This document shows positions 48,439 to 57,506 of a DNA stretch of 64,000 nt, one piece after another. Source of the DNA: an uncultured Pelagibacteraceae bacterium (lineage in GTDB: Bacteria; Pseudomonadota; Alphaproteobacteria; Pelagibacterales; Pelagibacteraceae); contig CACIOP010000002.1 in the NCBI GenBank assembly GCA_902588315.1, positions 61,977 to 125,976 on the forward strand. The letters run 5' to 3'. The position numbers were made by a program, and so were the translations under genes. The notes under the pieces were generated by a model. That model saw only the letters and a list, made by a program, of their open reading frames with translations, was not told the origin of the DNA and made no database searches. Position 1 is the stretch's first letter. Each line of letters begins with the position of its first letter.

Positions 48439-49794
48439 ATGAGTGAAGAAATTTTAATTGTAGACGATAACGCTGATATCAGAAATATAATTAATGAATT
48501 AATTATAGATGCTGGTTATAAAACTAGATTAGCTGCAAATTATAACCAAGCACTTACAGAAATAGATAAAAAATTACCTGATGTTGCGATTCTAGACGTT
48601 AAATTAGATAAGGGAGATAACGATGGTATTGAGCTTCTTTCACATATTAAATCTAAAAATAAGGATACTCCTGTTATAATTATTTCTGGTCATGCAAACA
48701 TTGAAATGGCTGTCAAATCTTTGCAGCACGGAGCATTTGAATTTATAGAAAAACCATTTGATCAAGAAAGATTACTTAACTTTGTTAAAAGAGCAGTTGA
48801 AAACTTTAATTTAAAAAAACAAAATAAAGAATATGAAAGTAAATTATTTTCATCTTATGAATTAATAGGAAACAGTAAAAATATAATTAATATAATTGAT
48901 CAAATTAAAAAAATATCAGTAACTGAAAGTAGAGTTTTTATAAGTGGACCTTCTGGTTCAGGAAAAGAATTAATAGCTAGAAAAATTCACAAATCTTCAA
49001 AAAGAAGCAAAAAACCATTTATTATTTTAAATGGAGCTTTACTAGATATTAACAAGTATGAATTAGAATTATTTGGTGAAGAAAAAGAAAATGGCTCTAT
49101 ATCATACGGCGCGCTTGAAAAAGCTAACAAAGGAACACTTTTAATTGATCAAGTTTCAGAAATTCCATTAGATATACAGTCTAAAATACTAAGAGTTCTG
49201 ACTGATCAAAAATTTAAAAGAGTTAATGGAATTAATGATGTTAGTGTGGATGTGAGATTAATTTGTTCATCAAGTAAAGATTTAAAAAAAGAAATAGAAA
49301 TTGGAAATTTTAGAGAAGATTTATTTCATAGAATAAATGTTTTCGAGATAAATATTGAACCTTTAAATCAAAGAATTTCAGATATTCCATTATTAATCAG
49401 ATATTTTTCAAAAAAAATATCTGAAAATTACAAAATTAGAGAATTAGACATAGATGAAAACAATAGTTACATACTTAATCATAATTGGCACGGTAACGTA
49501 AGAGAGTTAAGAAATTTAATAGAAAGAATTGCAATTTTACAACCAGACTCAAAAGATAAAATTTCAAATATTATTAAGGAATCTTTAAAAAATTCAAATT
49601 TTGATGATCAATTAGCTGAAAATAGCCTTTCTGTGCCATTAAAAGAAGCTAGAGAAAAGTTTGAAAAGGAGTATTTAACTATTCAACTTAAGAAATTTAA
49701 TGGAAATATTTCTAAAACAGCAAATTTTGTTGGAATGGAAAGAAGCGCATTACATAGAAAATTAAAAGGTTTGGGTATCAAAGAATTTAATTAG
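48439..49794 (+). CDS. ntrX: Response regulator NtrX with degenerate AAA+ domain
   Basis: DNA-binding partner of NtrY. The receiver domain has the acidic pair D9-D10 and phospho-acceptor D53 (AILDVKLD). The AAA+ domain keeps Walker A (GPSGSGKE, K176) and the FREDLFHRINVF arginine region, but Walker B reads LLIDQVSEI, with Gln238 where Glu is normal, and the sigma-54 contact motif GAFTGA is absent from LFGEEKENGSISYGALEKA. A Fis-type helix-turn-helix closes the protein (NISKTANFVGMERSALHRKLKGLGI). It probably acts as a conventional, not sigma-54-dependent, regulator. Confidence 0.93.
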   Translation: MSEEILIVDDNADIRNIINELIIDAGYKTRLAANYNQALTEIDKKLPDVAILDVKLDKGDNDGIELLSHIKSKNKDTPVIIISGHANIEMAVKSLQHGAFEFIEKPFDQERLLNFVKRAVENFNLKKQNKEYESKLFSSYELIGNSKNIINIIDQIKKISVTESRVFISGPSGSGKELIARKIHKSSKRSKKPFIILNGALLDINKYELELFGEEKENGSISYGALEKANKGTLLIDQVSEIPLDIQSKILRVLTDQKFKRVNGINDVSVDVRLICSSSKDLKKEIEIGNFREDLFHRINVFEINIEPLNQRISDIPLLIRYFSKKISENYKIRELDIDENNSYILNHNWHGNVRELRNLIERIAILQPDSKDKISNIIKESLKNSNFDDQLAENSLSVPLKEAREKFEKEYLTIQLKKFNGNISKTANFVGMERSALHRKLKGLGIKEFN

Positions 49795-51186
49795 ATGAAT
49801 ATAATCATTTGTGGAGCTGGAAGAGTTGGGTTCACTATAGCTAAACAGCTAAGTGAACAAGGTCATTCTATAACTGTTATTGACCCTTCAAGTGAAGATA
49901 TCCAAAAAATTGATGATGCTTTGGACGTTAAAGCTATAGTAGGAAAGGGCACCTATCCTTCAATATTAGAAAAAGCCAACGCAGCAGAGACTGACATGAT
50001 TATAGCAGTTACTAGAAATGATGAAATTAATATGCTTATTTGCCAAATAGCATTTTCAATTTTTAAAATTCCAAAAAAAATAGCTAGAATAAGATCTCAA
50101 GATTATCTAAACCCAAAATTTACTAGAGTTTATAATAAAGAAAATTTACCAATAGATGTCATTATTTCTCCTGAAATTGAAATTGCAAAATCAATTCAAA
50201 GAAAACTTGAGGCACCCGGAGCCCTTGATAGTGTTCCATTTGCAGATAATAAAATCAGATTATTAGAGATTTTAATTAACGAAAATTGTAAATTAATTAA
50301 CATCAAGCTTAATGATTTAACTAAAAAACATCCTAACTTAGATGCAAATATTATTGGAATAATAAGAGATGAAAAATTTTTAATTCCAAAGAAAAATGAT
50401 GACGTAAGAAAAAATGATAAAATTTATGTAATAATCAATTCATCACAAATGTCAGACACTTTAGAAGTTTTTGGACACGATGAAAAAGTATCTAAAAATA
50501 TTTTAATTGTAGGTGGTGGTAACATAGGTTTTAATTTAGCTAAAAACATTGAAGAAACTTTGGATGCTGCAAGAGTAAAAATTATTGAAAAAAATAAAGA
50601 AAGAGCTGAATTTCTTGCCAGTGAATTAAATAACACGATTGTTATCAATGGAGATGCTTTAGATGAAGAGGTTCTTGTAGAGGCTAATTTACAGGAAGCC
50701 GAAACAGTTCTTGCTTTAACAAATGATGATGAAGACAATTTAATGGTAAGTGTTCTTGTTGAAAAATTTGCAAAAGATGAAAAAGATGTTGATGACAAAA
50801 GAACAATGGCTTTAATTAATAAACCTAATTATTCTTTATTACAAAACTCCTTAAAAATTGATGATCTCATTGATCCAAGAATGAATACTGTTTCAAGTAT
50901 TTTAAAACATATCCATAAAGGGACCATAGAAACAGCCTACACAATTATGAATGGAGAGTATGAAGTGATTGAAGCTGAAATTATAGAAACATCAGAACTT
51001 ATTAATAAAGAATTAAAAAATTCTAACTTACCTGAAGAAATAAGAATAGGTGCTGTATTAAGAGAAAATAAAGTTATAATACCTCGATCAAATTTTGTAT
51101 TTCAAAAAGAGGATAAAGTTGTTTTTTTAGCAAAGAAAGACTCAATTTCAGTAGTAGAAAATATATTTAGAATTAGTTCTATTTAA
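49795..51186 (+). CDS. trkA: Trk potassium uptake regulator TrkA
   Basis: Cytoplasmic NAD(H)-binding ring controlling the TrkH channel. The 463-aa protein has two RCK units, each with a Rossmann motif (IIICGAGRVGFTIAKQL at the start; ILIVGGGNIGFNLAKNI near residue 235) and TrkA-C domains after them. It is adjacent to ntrX, as in other alphaproteobacteria, and followed four bases later by trkH. Potassium uptake is the likely role. Confidence 0.96.
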   Translation: MNIIICGAGRVGFTIAKQLSEQGHSITVIDPSSEDIQKIDDALDVKAIVGKGTYPSILEKANAAETDMIIAVTRNDEINMLICQIAFSIFKIPKKIARIRSQDYLNPKFTRVYNKENLPIDVIISPEIEIAKSIQRKLEAPGALDSVPFADNKIRLLEILINENCKLINIKLNDLTKKHPNLDANIIGIIRDEKFLIPKKNDDVRKNDKIYVIINSSQMSDTLEVFGHDEKVSKNILIVGGGNIGFNLAKNIEETLDAARVKIIEKNKERAEFLASELNNTIVINGDALDEEVLVEANLQEAETVLALTNDDEDNLMVSVLVEKFAKDEKDVDDKRTMALINKPNYSLLQNSLKIDDLIDPRMNTVSSILKHIHKGTIETAYTIMNGEYEVIEAEIIETSELINKELKNSNLPEEIRIGAVLRENKVIIPRSNFVFQKEDKVVFLAKKDSISVVENIFRISSI

Positions 51187-51190
51187 TTAA

Positions 51191-52597
51191 ATGTCATTTT
51201 TTAGAGTAAAGTATTTAAGTTTTTTTTTTATATTAATATCTATTTTTTCTTTTATTAATATTATTTATTCTTATTACTTTAATTTTTATCTAAATCTAAA
51301 CACATATTATTTTAGCTTAATTATTTCTGCAGTGATTGGAATATTTTTTTATAAAATTAAAACTGATCCAAAAAAACCTTCAATATTTGAAAAAATATTA
51401 ACCGTCTTATTAGGATATCTTTTAATACCATTGGTATTATCGATACCTTTTTATTTAAGTATTTATAATTTATCTTTTTTAAATTCTTTATTTGAGTCAG
51501 TTTCTGGATTTACTTCAACAGGTTTTACTATTTTTGAAAATATTAAACATATTGATCAAGGCTTAATTTTATGGAGATCATCGATACAATGGATAGGTGG
51601 GTTATATTTTTTATATTCTATTATTTTTTTAATTGATATTTATGATGAAAGTTTAAAAAAATCTTTAACTAATTTTTTATCTTTTAATTCGGCTGAAATT
51701 TTAAAACAATCAATTAAAATTCTTTTACTATATTCGGGATTAACAGTATCAATTTTTATTATTTTAAACATACTTGGTATAAGATCATTTAATTCACTGA
51801 ATTTATCAATGACAATAATTTCTTCAGGTGGTTTCCTACCTGTGAATAATCTTTCTTCAATTTTAATAAATGATTTTCAAGTAATTATATTTACTTTTTT
51901 AATGTTGATTTCTTTTTTTAGTATTTTTTTTACATATAATTTAATTTTTCTAAGAAATAAAAATTTAAATTTTTTTTATGAAGATATACATTTATTTTTA
52001 TATTTTCTTGTAGTTACAAGTATATTTTTTGTTTTTTTTAGTTATGACACTAATTTCACATTTAGTTTTTTATCTTTAGTGAGTAGCATTTCAAATATAG
52101 GTATTTCACTTGAAGTTGATCAAACTCATTTAAACTTTATATATATCTTGCTTGTAATTGTTGGAGGATCTTTTTTTTCTACAAGCTCAGGATTAAGATT
52201 TTTGAAAATATATTCTTTGACTAAATATTCTATTAATCAAATTCTTTCTTTTAGTAGACCAAAAAATGTATTTATGAATAAACTAGTTTTTTCTAAAATT
52301 AATTTTGATGTAAAAGATATAAATAAATATTTTTTAACAATAATAATTTTTGTTATTTCTCTTTTTTCCTTAACTATATTATTGTCCTTATCTAATATTC
52401 AGTTTGAATATTCATTTAAATTAGCTGTATTGACCTTAATGAATACAGTTAATTCTTCAGCTTATGGTGTATCGAATTTTGATTTTCAAAATTTACACTT
52501 TTCGACCAAATATTTTCTTATTTTTTTTATGATAATCGGTAGAGTTGAGCTTTTATCTTTATTATTAATAGCTAAAAAATTTCTTTTTAAAAATTAA
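51191..52597 (+). CDS. trkH: Trk potassium uptake channel TrkH
   Basis: Membrane channel for potassium working with TrkA. The 468-aa protein is very phenylalanine- and isoleucine-rich with about 10-12 helices. Four selectivity-filter-like loops can be seen: SGFTSTGFTIF, SSGGFLPVNN, SNIGIS and MNTVNSSAYGV, and the IQWIGGLYFL and GGSFFSTSSGLRFLKI segments are typical of TrkH. It is the last gene of the ntrY-ntrX-trkA-trkH run. Confidence 0.94.
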   Translation: MSFFRVKYLSFFFILISIFSFINIIYSYYFNFYLNLNTYYFSLIISAVIGIFFYKIKTDPKKPSIFEKILTVLLGYLLIPLVLSIPFYLSIYNLSFLNSLFESVSGFTSTGFTIFENIKHIDQGLILWRSSIQWIGGLYFLYSIIFLIDIYDESLKKSLTNFLSFNSAEILKQSIKILLLYSGLTVSIFIILNILGIRSFNSLNLSMTIISSGGFLPVNNLSSILINDFQVIIFTFLMLISFFSIFFTYNLIFLRNKNLNFFYEDIHLFLYFLVVTSIFFVFFSYDTNFTFSFLSLVSSISNIGISLEVDQTHLNFIYILLVIVGGSFFSTSSGLRFLKIYSLTKYSINQILSFSRPKNVFMNKLVFSKINFDVKDINKYFLTIIIFVISLFSLTILLSLSNIQFEYSFKLAVLTLMNTVNSSAYGVSNFDFQNLHFSTKYFLIFFMIIGRVELLSLLLIAKKFLFKN

Positions 52598-52625
52598 TTA
52601 AGTATTATATATATCAATAAATTTT

Positions 52626-52702
52626 GCGCCCTTAGCTCAGCTGGATAGAGCATCGGTTTTCTAAACCGAGGGTCGTAGGTTCGAATCCTTCAGGGCGCGC
52701 CA
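52626..52702 (+). tRNA. tRNA-Arg (anticodon UCU)
   Basis: A 77-base cloverleaf: acceptor GCGCCCT pairs with AGGGCGC, D-arm GCTC...GAGC, anticodon stem TCGGT/ACCGA with loop TTTCTAA (anticodon TCT), T-arm with TTCGAAT, discriminator G and an encoded CCA. It reads AGA codons, which are abundant in this genome. It stands alone, 28 bases after trkH. Confidence 0.97.
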
Positions 52703-52785
52703 TTTCTCATATTTTTAGCAAATAATAATTTAATATTTAGCTTGACGTAATTTTATATTAAACTTGATTTTTTTATTATTTTTCC

Positions 52786-52814
52786 TTGAACAGTAATTTC
52801 TTACATGCTTAAAT
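52786..52814 (+). promoter_or_regulatory. Predicted promoter of the amino-acid transporter operon
   Basis: TTGAAC at 52786-52791 and TTAAAT at 52809-52814 with a 17-base spacer, placing the transcript start near 52821, at the first dyad of the leader. A second -35-like TTGACG at 52742-52747 has no convincing -10 partner. Inference from motif and spacing. Confidence 0.4.
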
Positions 52815-52821
52815 TAAGAAT

Positions 52822-52858
52822 ATTCAAAAGTAATTTTGAATTATTTGTTAACAAATAA
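52822..52858 (+). promoter_or_regulatory. Two adjacent dyads in the leader of the amino-acid binding-protein gene
   Basis: TTCAAAA at 52823-52829 pairs with TTTTGAA at 52834-52840 around a GTAA loop (8 bp with the flanking A-T). Directly after, 52841-52858 is a perfect 18-base palindrome, TTATTTG-TTAA-CAAATAA. The gene start lies 21 bases further on, after GGAAG, one of the clearest Shine-Dalgarno sequences of the window. They could be a DNA operator, or RNA hairpins at the 5' end of a stable mRNA. Confidence 0.5.
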
Positions 52859-52879
52859 AAATAACATAAAGGAAGAATA

Positions 52880-53920
52880 ATGTTTAAATACTTAAAACAA
52901 TTAACTTCTTTAGTTGCTATGGTTGCGGTGTTGTTTACTTTCACAACAGAAACTATGGCTGCTAAAAAATCTAAAACACTTAAAAACACTCAAAAGAAGG
53001 GTTTTGTAAGATGTGGAGTATCTCAAGGTCTTCCAGGATTTTCTAATGCTGATGCAGCGGGAAATTGGACTGGTATTGACGTTGATGTATGTAGAGCGGT
53101 AGCTGCTGCAGTTCTAGGTGATGCAAACAAAGTTAAGTTTACACCATTAAGTGCTAAAGAAAGATTTACAGCTTTAACTTCTGGTGAGATTGATATCTTA
53201 TCAAGAAACACAACTTGGACTCTTTCTAGAGATGCTGATATCGGACTTACTTTCGTAGGAGTAAACTTCTACGATGGTCAAGGTTTCATGGTTAGAAAAA
53301 GTTCTGGTATTACTTCAACAAGCCAATTCAAAGATGGTATCTCAGCTTGTACAAACATTGGTACAACAACTGAGTTAAACATGAGAGACTTCTTTAACTC
53401 TAAAGGAATTTCTTATGAGCCAGTTGCTTTCGAAAAAGCTGATGAAGTTGTAGCTGCTTATGATGCTGGTAGATGTGATACATACACTACTGATAAATCA
53501 GGTCTAGCTGCACAAAGAACTAAAATGTCTAACCCAGATGAACACATTGTATTACCTGAAACTGTTTCTAAAGAGCCTTTAGGACCAGTTGTAAGACAAG
53601 GTGACTCAGTATGGGAAGATATCGTTAGATGGTCTTTAAATGCTATGATCGAAGCAGAAGAGTATGGAATCACTTCTGCAAACGCAGACTCAATGAAAAC
53701 TTCAGACAACCCAGCTGTTAAAAGACTAGTTGGTGCTGAAGGTGAATTAGGTGCTGCTTTTGGTCTAGACAATGAGTGGAGCTTAAGAATTATTAAGCAA
53801 GTTGGTAACTATGGTGAAAGCTACAAAAGAAATATAGCTGACACTGGAATTTTACCTGACAGAGGTCCAAATGAATTATGGACTAAAGGTGGAATTCTTT
53901 ATGTACCACCTGCAAGATAA
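52880..53920 (+). CDS. aapJ: General L-amino acid ABC transporter, periplasmic binding protein
   Basis: Captures amino acids in the periplasm for the transporter that follows (also named yhdW). The 346-aa precursor has a signal peptide ending near MAA (residue about 29), then the family 3 solute-binding fold: FVRCGVSQGLPGFSNADAAGNWTGIDVDVC, FTPLSAKERFTALTSGEIDILSRNTTWTLSRD, and a C-terminal DRGPNELWTKGGILYVPPAR. Codons ending in C (AAC, TTC, TAC) are visibly more frequent than in neighbouring genes, suggesting very high expression. A terminator follows. Confidence 0.97.
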   Translation: MFKYLKQLTSLVAMVAVLFTFTTETMAAKKSKTLKNTQKKGFVRCGVSQGLPGFSNADAAGNWTGIDVDVCRAVAAAVLGDANKVKFTPLSAKERFTALTSGEIDILSRNTTWTLSRDADIGLTFVGVNFYDGQGFMVRKSSGITSTSQFKDGISACTNIGTTTELNMRDFFNSKGISYEPVAFEKADEVVAAYDAGRCDTYTTDKSGLAAQRTKMSNPDEHIVLPETVSKEPLGPVVRQGDSVWEDIVRWSLNAMIEAEEYGITSANADSMKTSDNPAVKRLVGAEGELGAAFGLDNEWSLRIIKQVGNYGESYKRNIADTGILPDRGPNELWTKGGILYVPPAR

Positions 53921-53940
53921 TTGCACATTTAAGTAATTAA

Positions 53941-53971
53941 AAAGGGCTAGATTTTTCTAGCCCTTTTTTTT
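53941..53971 (+). terminator. Rho-independent terminator after aapJ
   Basis: AAAGGGCTAGA (53941-53951) pairs with TCTAGCCCTTT (53956-53966) around a TTTT loop, followed by T to 53971. It lies between the binding-protein gene and the first permease gene, 13 bases before the latter's ATG. Partial read-through would give much more binding protein than membrane components. It is the clearest terminator in the window. Confidence 0.9.
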
Positions 53972-53983
53972 ATAAGCGTTCAA

Positions 53984-55135
53984 ATGAACCTGAAATTACA
54001 AAAAATCATTCCTCAATTAATTACCGTTTTAGTTGTAGTATTAGTTTTTGGATTTTTTACATATAACGCTCAAATCAATATGGAGAATAGAGGTATTGAT
54101 TTTGGATACGGGTTTCTTTCTCAAGAGTCATCTTTTGATGTTCAGTTTTCTCTTATTGAATATGATGGGTCACATTCATATTTTAGAGCTTATTTAGTTG
54201 GTTTACTTAATACTATTTTAGTTTCTGTAATTGGAATTATTATTGCAACAATTTTAGGTGTGATCGTTGGTGTTGCAAGACTCTCGCCAAACTATTTAAT
54301 AAATCAGTTTGCTGCTTTTTATGTAGAATTCTTTAGAAACATCCCATTACTTTTACAAATATTTTTTTGGTATTTTGCTGCTTTAAGAGCTCTACCATTG
54401 CCTCAGGATGCGGATGCAATGTTAGGTGTTTTTTTCTTAACGATTAAAGGTTTGTATGTTCCAGCATTTGTTTGGGAAAATCTTAATGTATTTTTATATT
54501 CAATAATTGCAGCAATAATTGCAATAGTTGTAATTAGAATTCATGCAAGAAAAGTTCAAGAAACGCAAGGTAAACAGTTACCAGTATTTTGGATATCAGT
54601 AGGTTTAATTTTTATATTACCTTTGCTAAGTTTTTTAATAGGTGGTGTAAGTTTATCATTTGAAATTCCTAAATTAAAGCAATTAGCTGCAACTTCATTC
54701 AAATATGAAGGTGGCTTAAGTTTACCACCTGAGTTAATCGCTTTAACTTTATCACTGGCATTATATACAGCAACTTTTATTGCTGAGTGTGTAAGAGCTG
54801 GAATTCAAGGTGTAGGCAAAGGTCAAAAAGAAGCGGCTGCATCAATTGGATTGAATCCTAACCAAGTTTTAAAATTAGTTGTTATGCCACAAGCGTTAAG
54901 AATTATTATTCCACCAACAACAAACCAATATTTAAATTTAACTAAGAATTCTTCATTAGCTGCTGCTATAGCTTATCCTGATCTAGTACTAGTTTTTGCG
55001 GGAACAGCATTAATGCAAACTGGTAAAGCGATTGAAATAGTTTCAATAACAATGCTTACATACTTAAGCTTAAGCATTTCAATTTCAATTCTTATGAATT
55101 GGTACAATAAAAAAATTGCTATTAAGGAAAAATAA
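53984..55135 (+). CDS. aapQ: General L-amino acid ABC transporter permease AapQ/YhdX
   Basis: First membrane subunit of the amino-acid transporter. The 383-aa protein has about eight helices and the binding-protein-dependent permease core with EFFRNIPLLLQIFFWYF near residue 120 and the EAA loop KGQKEAAASIGLNPNQVLKLVVMPQALRII near residue 282. It is the long permease type of the AapQ family. The start lies right after the terminator, and aapM follows without a gap. Confidence 0.96.
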   Translation: MNLKLQKIIPQLITVLVVVLVFGFFTYNAQINMENRGIDFGYGFLSQESSFDVQFSLIEYDGSHSYFRAYLVGLLNTILVSVIGIIIATILGVIVGVARLSPNYLINQFAAFYVEFFRNIPLLLQIFFWYFAALRALPLPQDADAMLGVFFLTIKGLYVPAFVWENLNVFLYSIIAAIIAIVVIRIHARKVQETQGKQLPVFWISVGLIFILPLLSFLIGGVSLSFEIPKLKQLAATSFKYEGGLSLPPELIALTLSLALYTATFIAECVRAGIQGVGKGQKEAAASIGLNPNQVLKLVVMPQALRIIIPPTTNQYLNLTKNSSLAAAIAYPDLVLVFAGTALMQTGKAIEIVSITMLTYLSLSISISILMNWYNKKIAIKEK

Positions 55136-56578
55136 ATGTCAAAAATTAATTTTTTAAAACCAGATAAGGAAAATTTAAATACCTTTTTGTATTTAGGTTC
55201 ATTTTTATTTATTATTAGTATTATTGATGTTTTTCTAAATTCATTCTTTAGTTTAAATATTACTGGATTTTTACCCTCATCTTTAAGCTTTTTAATTCCA
55301 ATAATATTAGGATTTATAGGCCTTCATTTTATAAGAATTGAACACAGTGGTTATAAGTTTTTAGATCAAGTAAATAAAAATATTAATACAAATAATTTTA
55401 ATGCAATTTTATCTTTATTAATTATTTTTATTATTATTAAATCAATACCACCAGTTTTAAGTTGGTTTGTGGTTGATGCAAGTTTTGCTGGAGATAGCAA
55501 AGATGTATGTTCAGGCACTGGTGCTTGTTGGACCTATATTAAAGTATGGTTTAGAAGATTTATGTATGGAATGTATCCTAATGCTGAGCAATGGAGAATA
55601 AATTTATCTTTCATAGCGTTAGCTCTTTTAGGATCTGTTGGGTATTTTGCTACAGAAAAATTTAAAAAATACTTAACTCTATATTATGTTGTAATTTATC
55701 CATTTATTGCTTTTCTATTTATTTTCTTTTTTATATCTGGTGGTCCTATATTTTTTGACTTTTCTTATGGAATAATCGCAGCAGTAATTTCAATAATTAT
55801 TGGTTTCTTTATTCCAAGTAAATTTAAATTTTATTATTTTATATTTGTGCCAATCACTCTTTATATTGCTTTAAAATATTTCATTTTTTATGAGGAATTA
55901 ATTGAACTAGGTAAACTTGATGGATTAAATTGGGTTGAAACTGGAGCTTGGGGCGGATTGTCACTTACATTTATAATTTCATTTTTCTGTTTAATTTTCT
56001 GTTTTCCTATTGGTATGGCCTTTGCACTAGGTAGAAGATCTGATTTTCCTTTAATAAGATATATATCAATCGGGTTTATAGAGTTTTGGAGAGGAGTTCC
56101 GTTAATTACAGTTTTATTTATGTCTGCTGTGATGTTTCCAATGTTTTTACCTGCAGATTTTTTTATAGATAAATTGGTGAGATGTATAATAGCTATTTCT
56201 TTATTTGAAGCAGCTTATGTTGCTGAAGTTATTAGAGGAGGTTTACAAGCATTACCACGTGGTCAATACGAGGCTGCAAAATCTTTAGGTATGGGATATT
56301 GGAGAATGCATATATTTGTAATTCTTCCTCAAGCTTTAAAATTAGTAATTCCAGGTATTGCTAATACTTTTTTAGCTCTAGTTAAAGATACTCCTCTAAT
56401 ATTTGTAGTTGGTTTACTTGAAATAGTAGGAATGTTAAATTTAGCCAAAACTAATCCAGAGTGGTTAGGTTTTGCTATGGAAGGCTATGTTTTTGCCGCA
56501 ATAATTTTCTGGATTATTTGTTATGCAATGAGTAAGTATAGCTATAATCTAGAACAGAAATATAAAACAGAGCGATAA
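55136..56578 (+). CDS. aapM: General L-amino acid ABC transporter permease AapM/YhdY
   Basis: Second permease subunit. The 480-aa protein has a long N-terminal region of several helices that other polar amino-acid permeases lack, then the permease domain: GGLSLTFIISFFCLIFCFPIG, EFWRGVPLITVLFM, and the EAA loop GQYEAAKSLGMGYWRMHIFVILPQALKL. It is longer than most AapM (about 385-430 aa) because of the N-terminal part. It starts one base after aapQ. Confidence 0.95.
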   Translation: MSKINFLKPDKENLNTFLYLGSFLFIISIIDVFLNSFFSLNITGFLPSSLSFLIPIILGFIGLHFIRIEHSGYKFLDQVNKNINTNNFNAILSLLIIFIIIKSIPPVLSWFVVDASFAGDSKDVCSGTGACWTYIKVWFRRFMYGMYPNAEQWRINLSFIALALLGSVGYFATEKFKKYLTLYYVVIYPFIAFLFIFFFISGGPIFFDFSYGIIAAVISIIIGFFIPSKFKFYYFIFVPITLYIALKYFIFYEELIELGKLDGLNWVETGAWGGLSLTFIISFFCLIFCFPIGMAFALGRRSDFPLIRYISIGFIEFWRGVPLITVLFMSAVMFPMFLPADFFIDKLVRCIIAISLFEAAYVAEVIRGGLQALPRGQYEAAKSLGMGYWRMHIFVILPQALKLVIPGIANTFLALVKDTPLIFVVGLLEIVGMLNLAKTNPEWLGFAMEGYVFAAIIFWIICYAMSKYSYNLEQKYKTER

Positions 56579-56581
56579 ATT

Positions 56582-57316
56582 ATGTCTGACAGTATTATTC
56601 AAATAAAAAATGTAAATAAATGGTTTGGTGATTTTCAGGTTTTAAAAGATATTAATCTAGAGGTTAAGCCAAAAGAAAAAATCGTTGTTTGTGGTCCATC
56701 AGGATCAGGTAAGTCTACATTAATTAGATGTATAAATAGATTAGAAGAACATCAGCAAGGTGATATTATTGTTGATGGAAACACTTTAACAGAAAATACA
56801 AAAAATATTGAACAAATTAGAGCAGAAGTTGGAATGGTATTTCAACAGTTTAATTTATTTCCTCATTTATCAATTGTAGATAATTGTACACTTGCACCAA
56901 TTTGGGTAAAAAAAATGCCAAAAAAAGATGCTGAAGAATTAGCTTTAAAACATTTAGAAAGAGTTCAAATTCTTGATCAAGCACAAAAATTTCCAGGTCA
57001 GTTATCAGGAGGTCAACAACAAAGGGTGGCTATTGCTAGAGCTCTTTGTATGGAACCTAAAATAATGTTATTTGATGAGCCTACATCAGCCTTAGATCCA
57101 GAAATGATTAAAGAAGTTTTAGACGTAATGGTTGATTTAGCAAACCAAGGTATGACAATGATAGTTGTTACTCATGAGATGGGATTTGCTAAAGAAGTAG
57201 CTGATGAGGTTATTTTTATGGATGAGGGAATGATTGTTGAAAGGGCTGAGACTAAAGAGTTTTTTGCTAATCCAAAGAGCGACAGAACTAAGCTGTTTTT
57301 AAGTCAGATACTATAG
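56582..57316 (+). CDS. aapP: General L-amino acid ABC transporter ATPase AapP/YhdZ
   Basis: ATPase powering amino-acid import. The 244-aa protein shows Walker [11 protein letters not shown], the Q-loop [11 protein letters not shown], the signature [15 protein letters not shown], Walker [16 protein letters not shown] and the switch histidine VVTHEMGF. It is a typical polar amino-acid importer ATPase. It ends the operon; no terminator hairpin is obvious after it. Confidence 0.97.
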   Translation: MSDSIIQIKNVNKWFGDFQVLKDINLEVKPKEKIVVCGPSGSGKSTLIRCINRLEEHQQGDIIVDGNTLTENTKNIEQIRAEVGMVFQQFNLFPHLSIVDNCTLAPIWVKKMPKKDAEELALKHLERVQILDQAQKFPGQLSGGQQQRVAIARALCMEPKIMLFDEPTSALDPEMIKEVLDVMVDLANQGMTMIVVTHEMGFAKEVADEVIFMDEGMIVERAETKEFFANPKSDRTKLFLSQIL

Positions 57317-57506
57317 AAAATATATAATTTTTAAGCAATAAATTTAAATTAAATCAACCGAAATATGTTCATTTTGCATTGAACTAATGCTTGACAGTCT
57401 TTTAATTATATTAAGTTTCTTACAAAAAAAAATAAATTTTTCTATTGCAGTAACATTAATAAATAGGTTCAATACAACTTATAAAATTTAATTAAGAGGG
57501 GTCTTA
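57317..57506 (+). promoter_or_regulatory. Regulatory gap upstream of the XRE-type gene
   Basis: The longest gap of the window (190 bases). It holds an inverted repeat GTTCA (57367-57371) / TGAAC (57380-57384), a perfect -35 hexamer TTGACA at 57391-57396 without a clear -10 at standard spacing (candidates at 57407 or 57411 are too close), and a palindrome at its end listed separately. No open frame of note is present. Confidence 0.4.

Noticed and set aside
52805..52858. 17-codon open frame in the aapJ leader, possible leader peptide
   Set aside because: Its ATG overlaps the predicted -10 element, it has no ribosome-binding site, and it is explained by the dyads it runs through.
53458..53772. 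104-codon minus-strand open frame inside aapJ
   Set aside because: Mirror of the highly expressed binding-protein gene; the long frame comes from that gene's codon bias.
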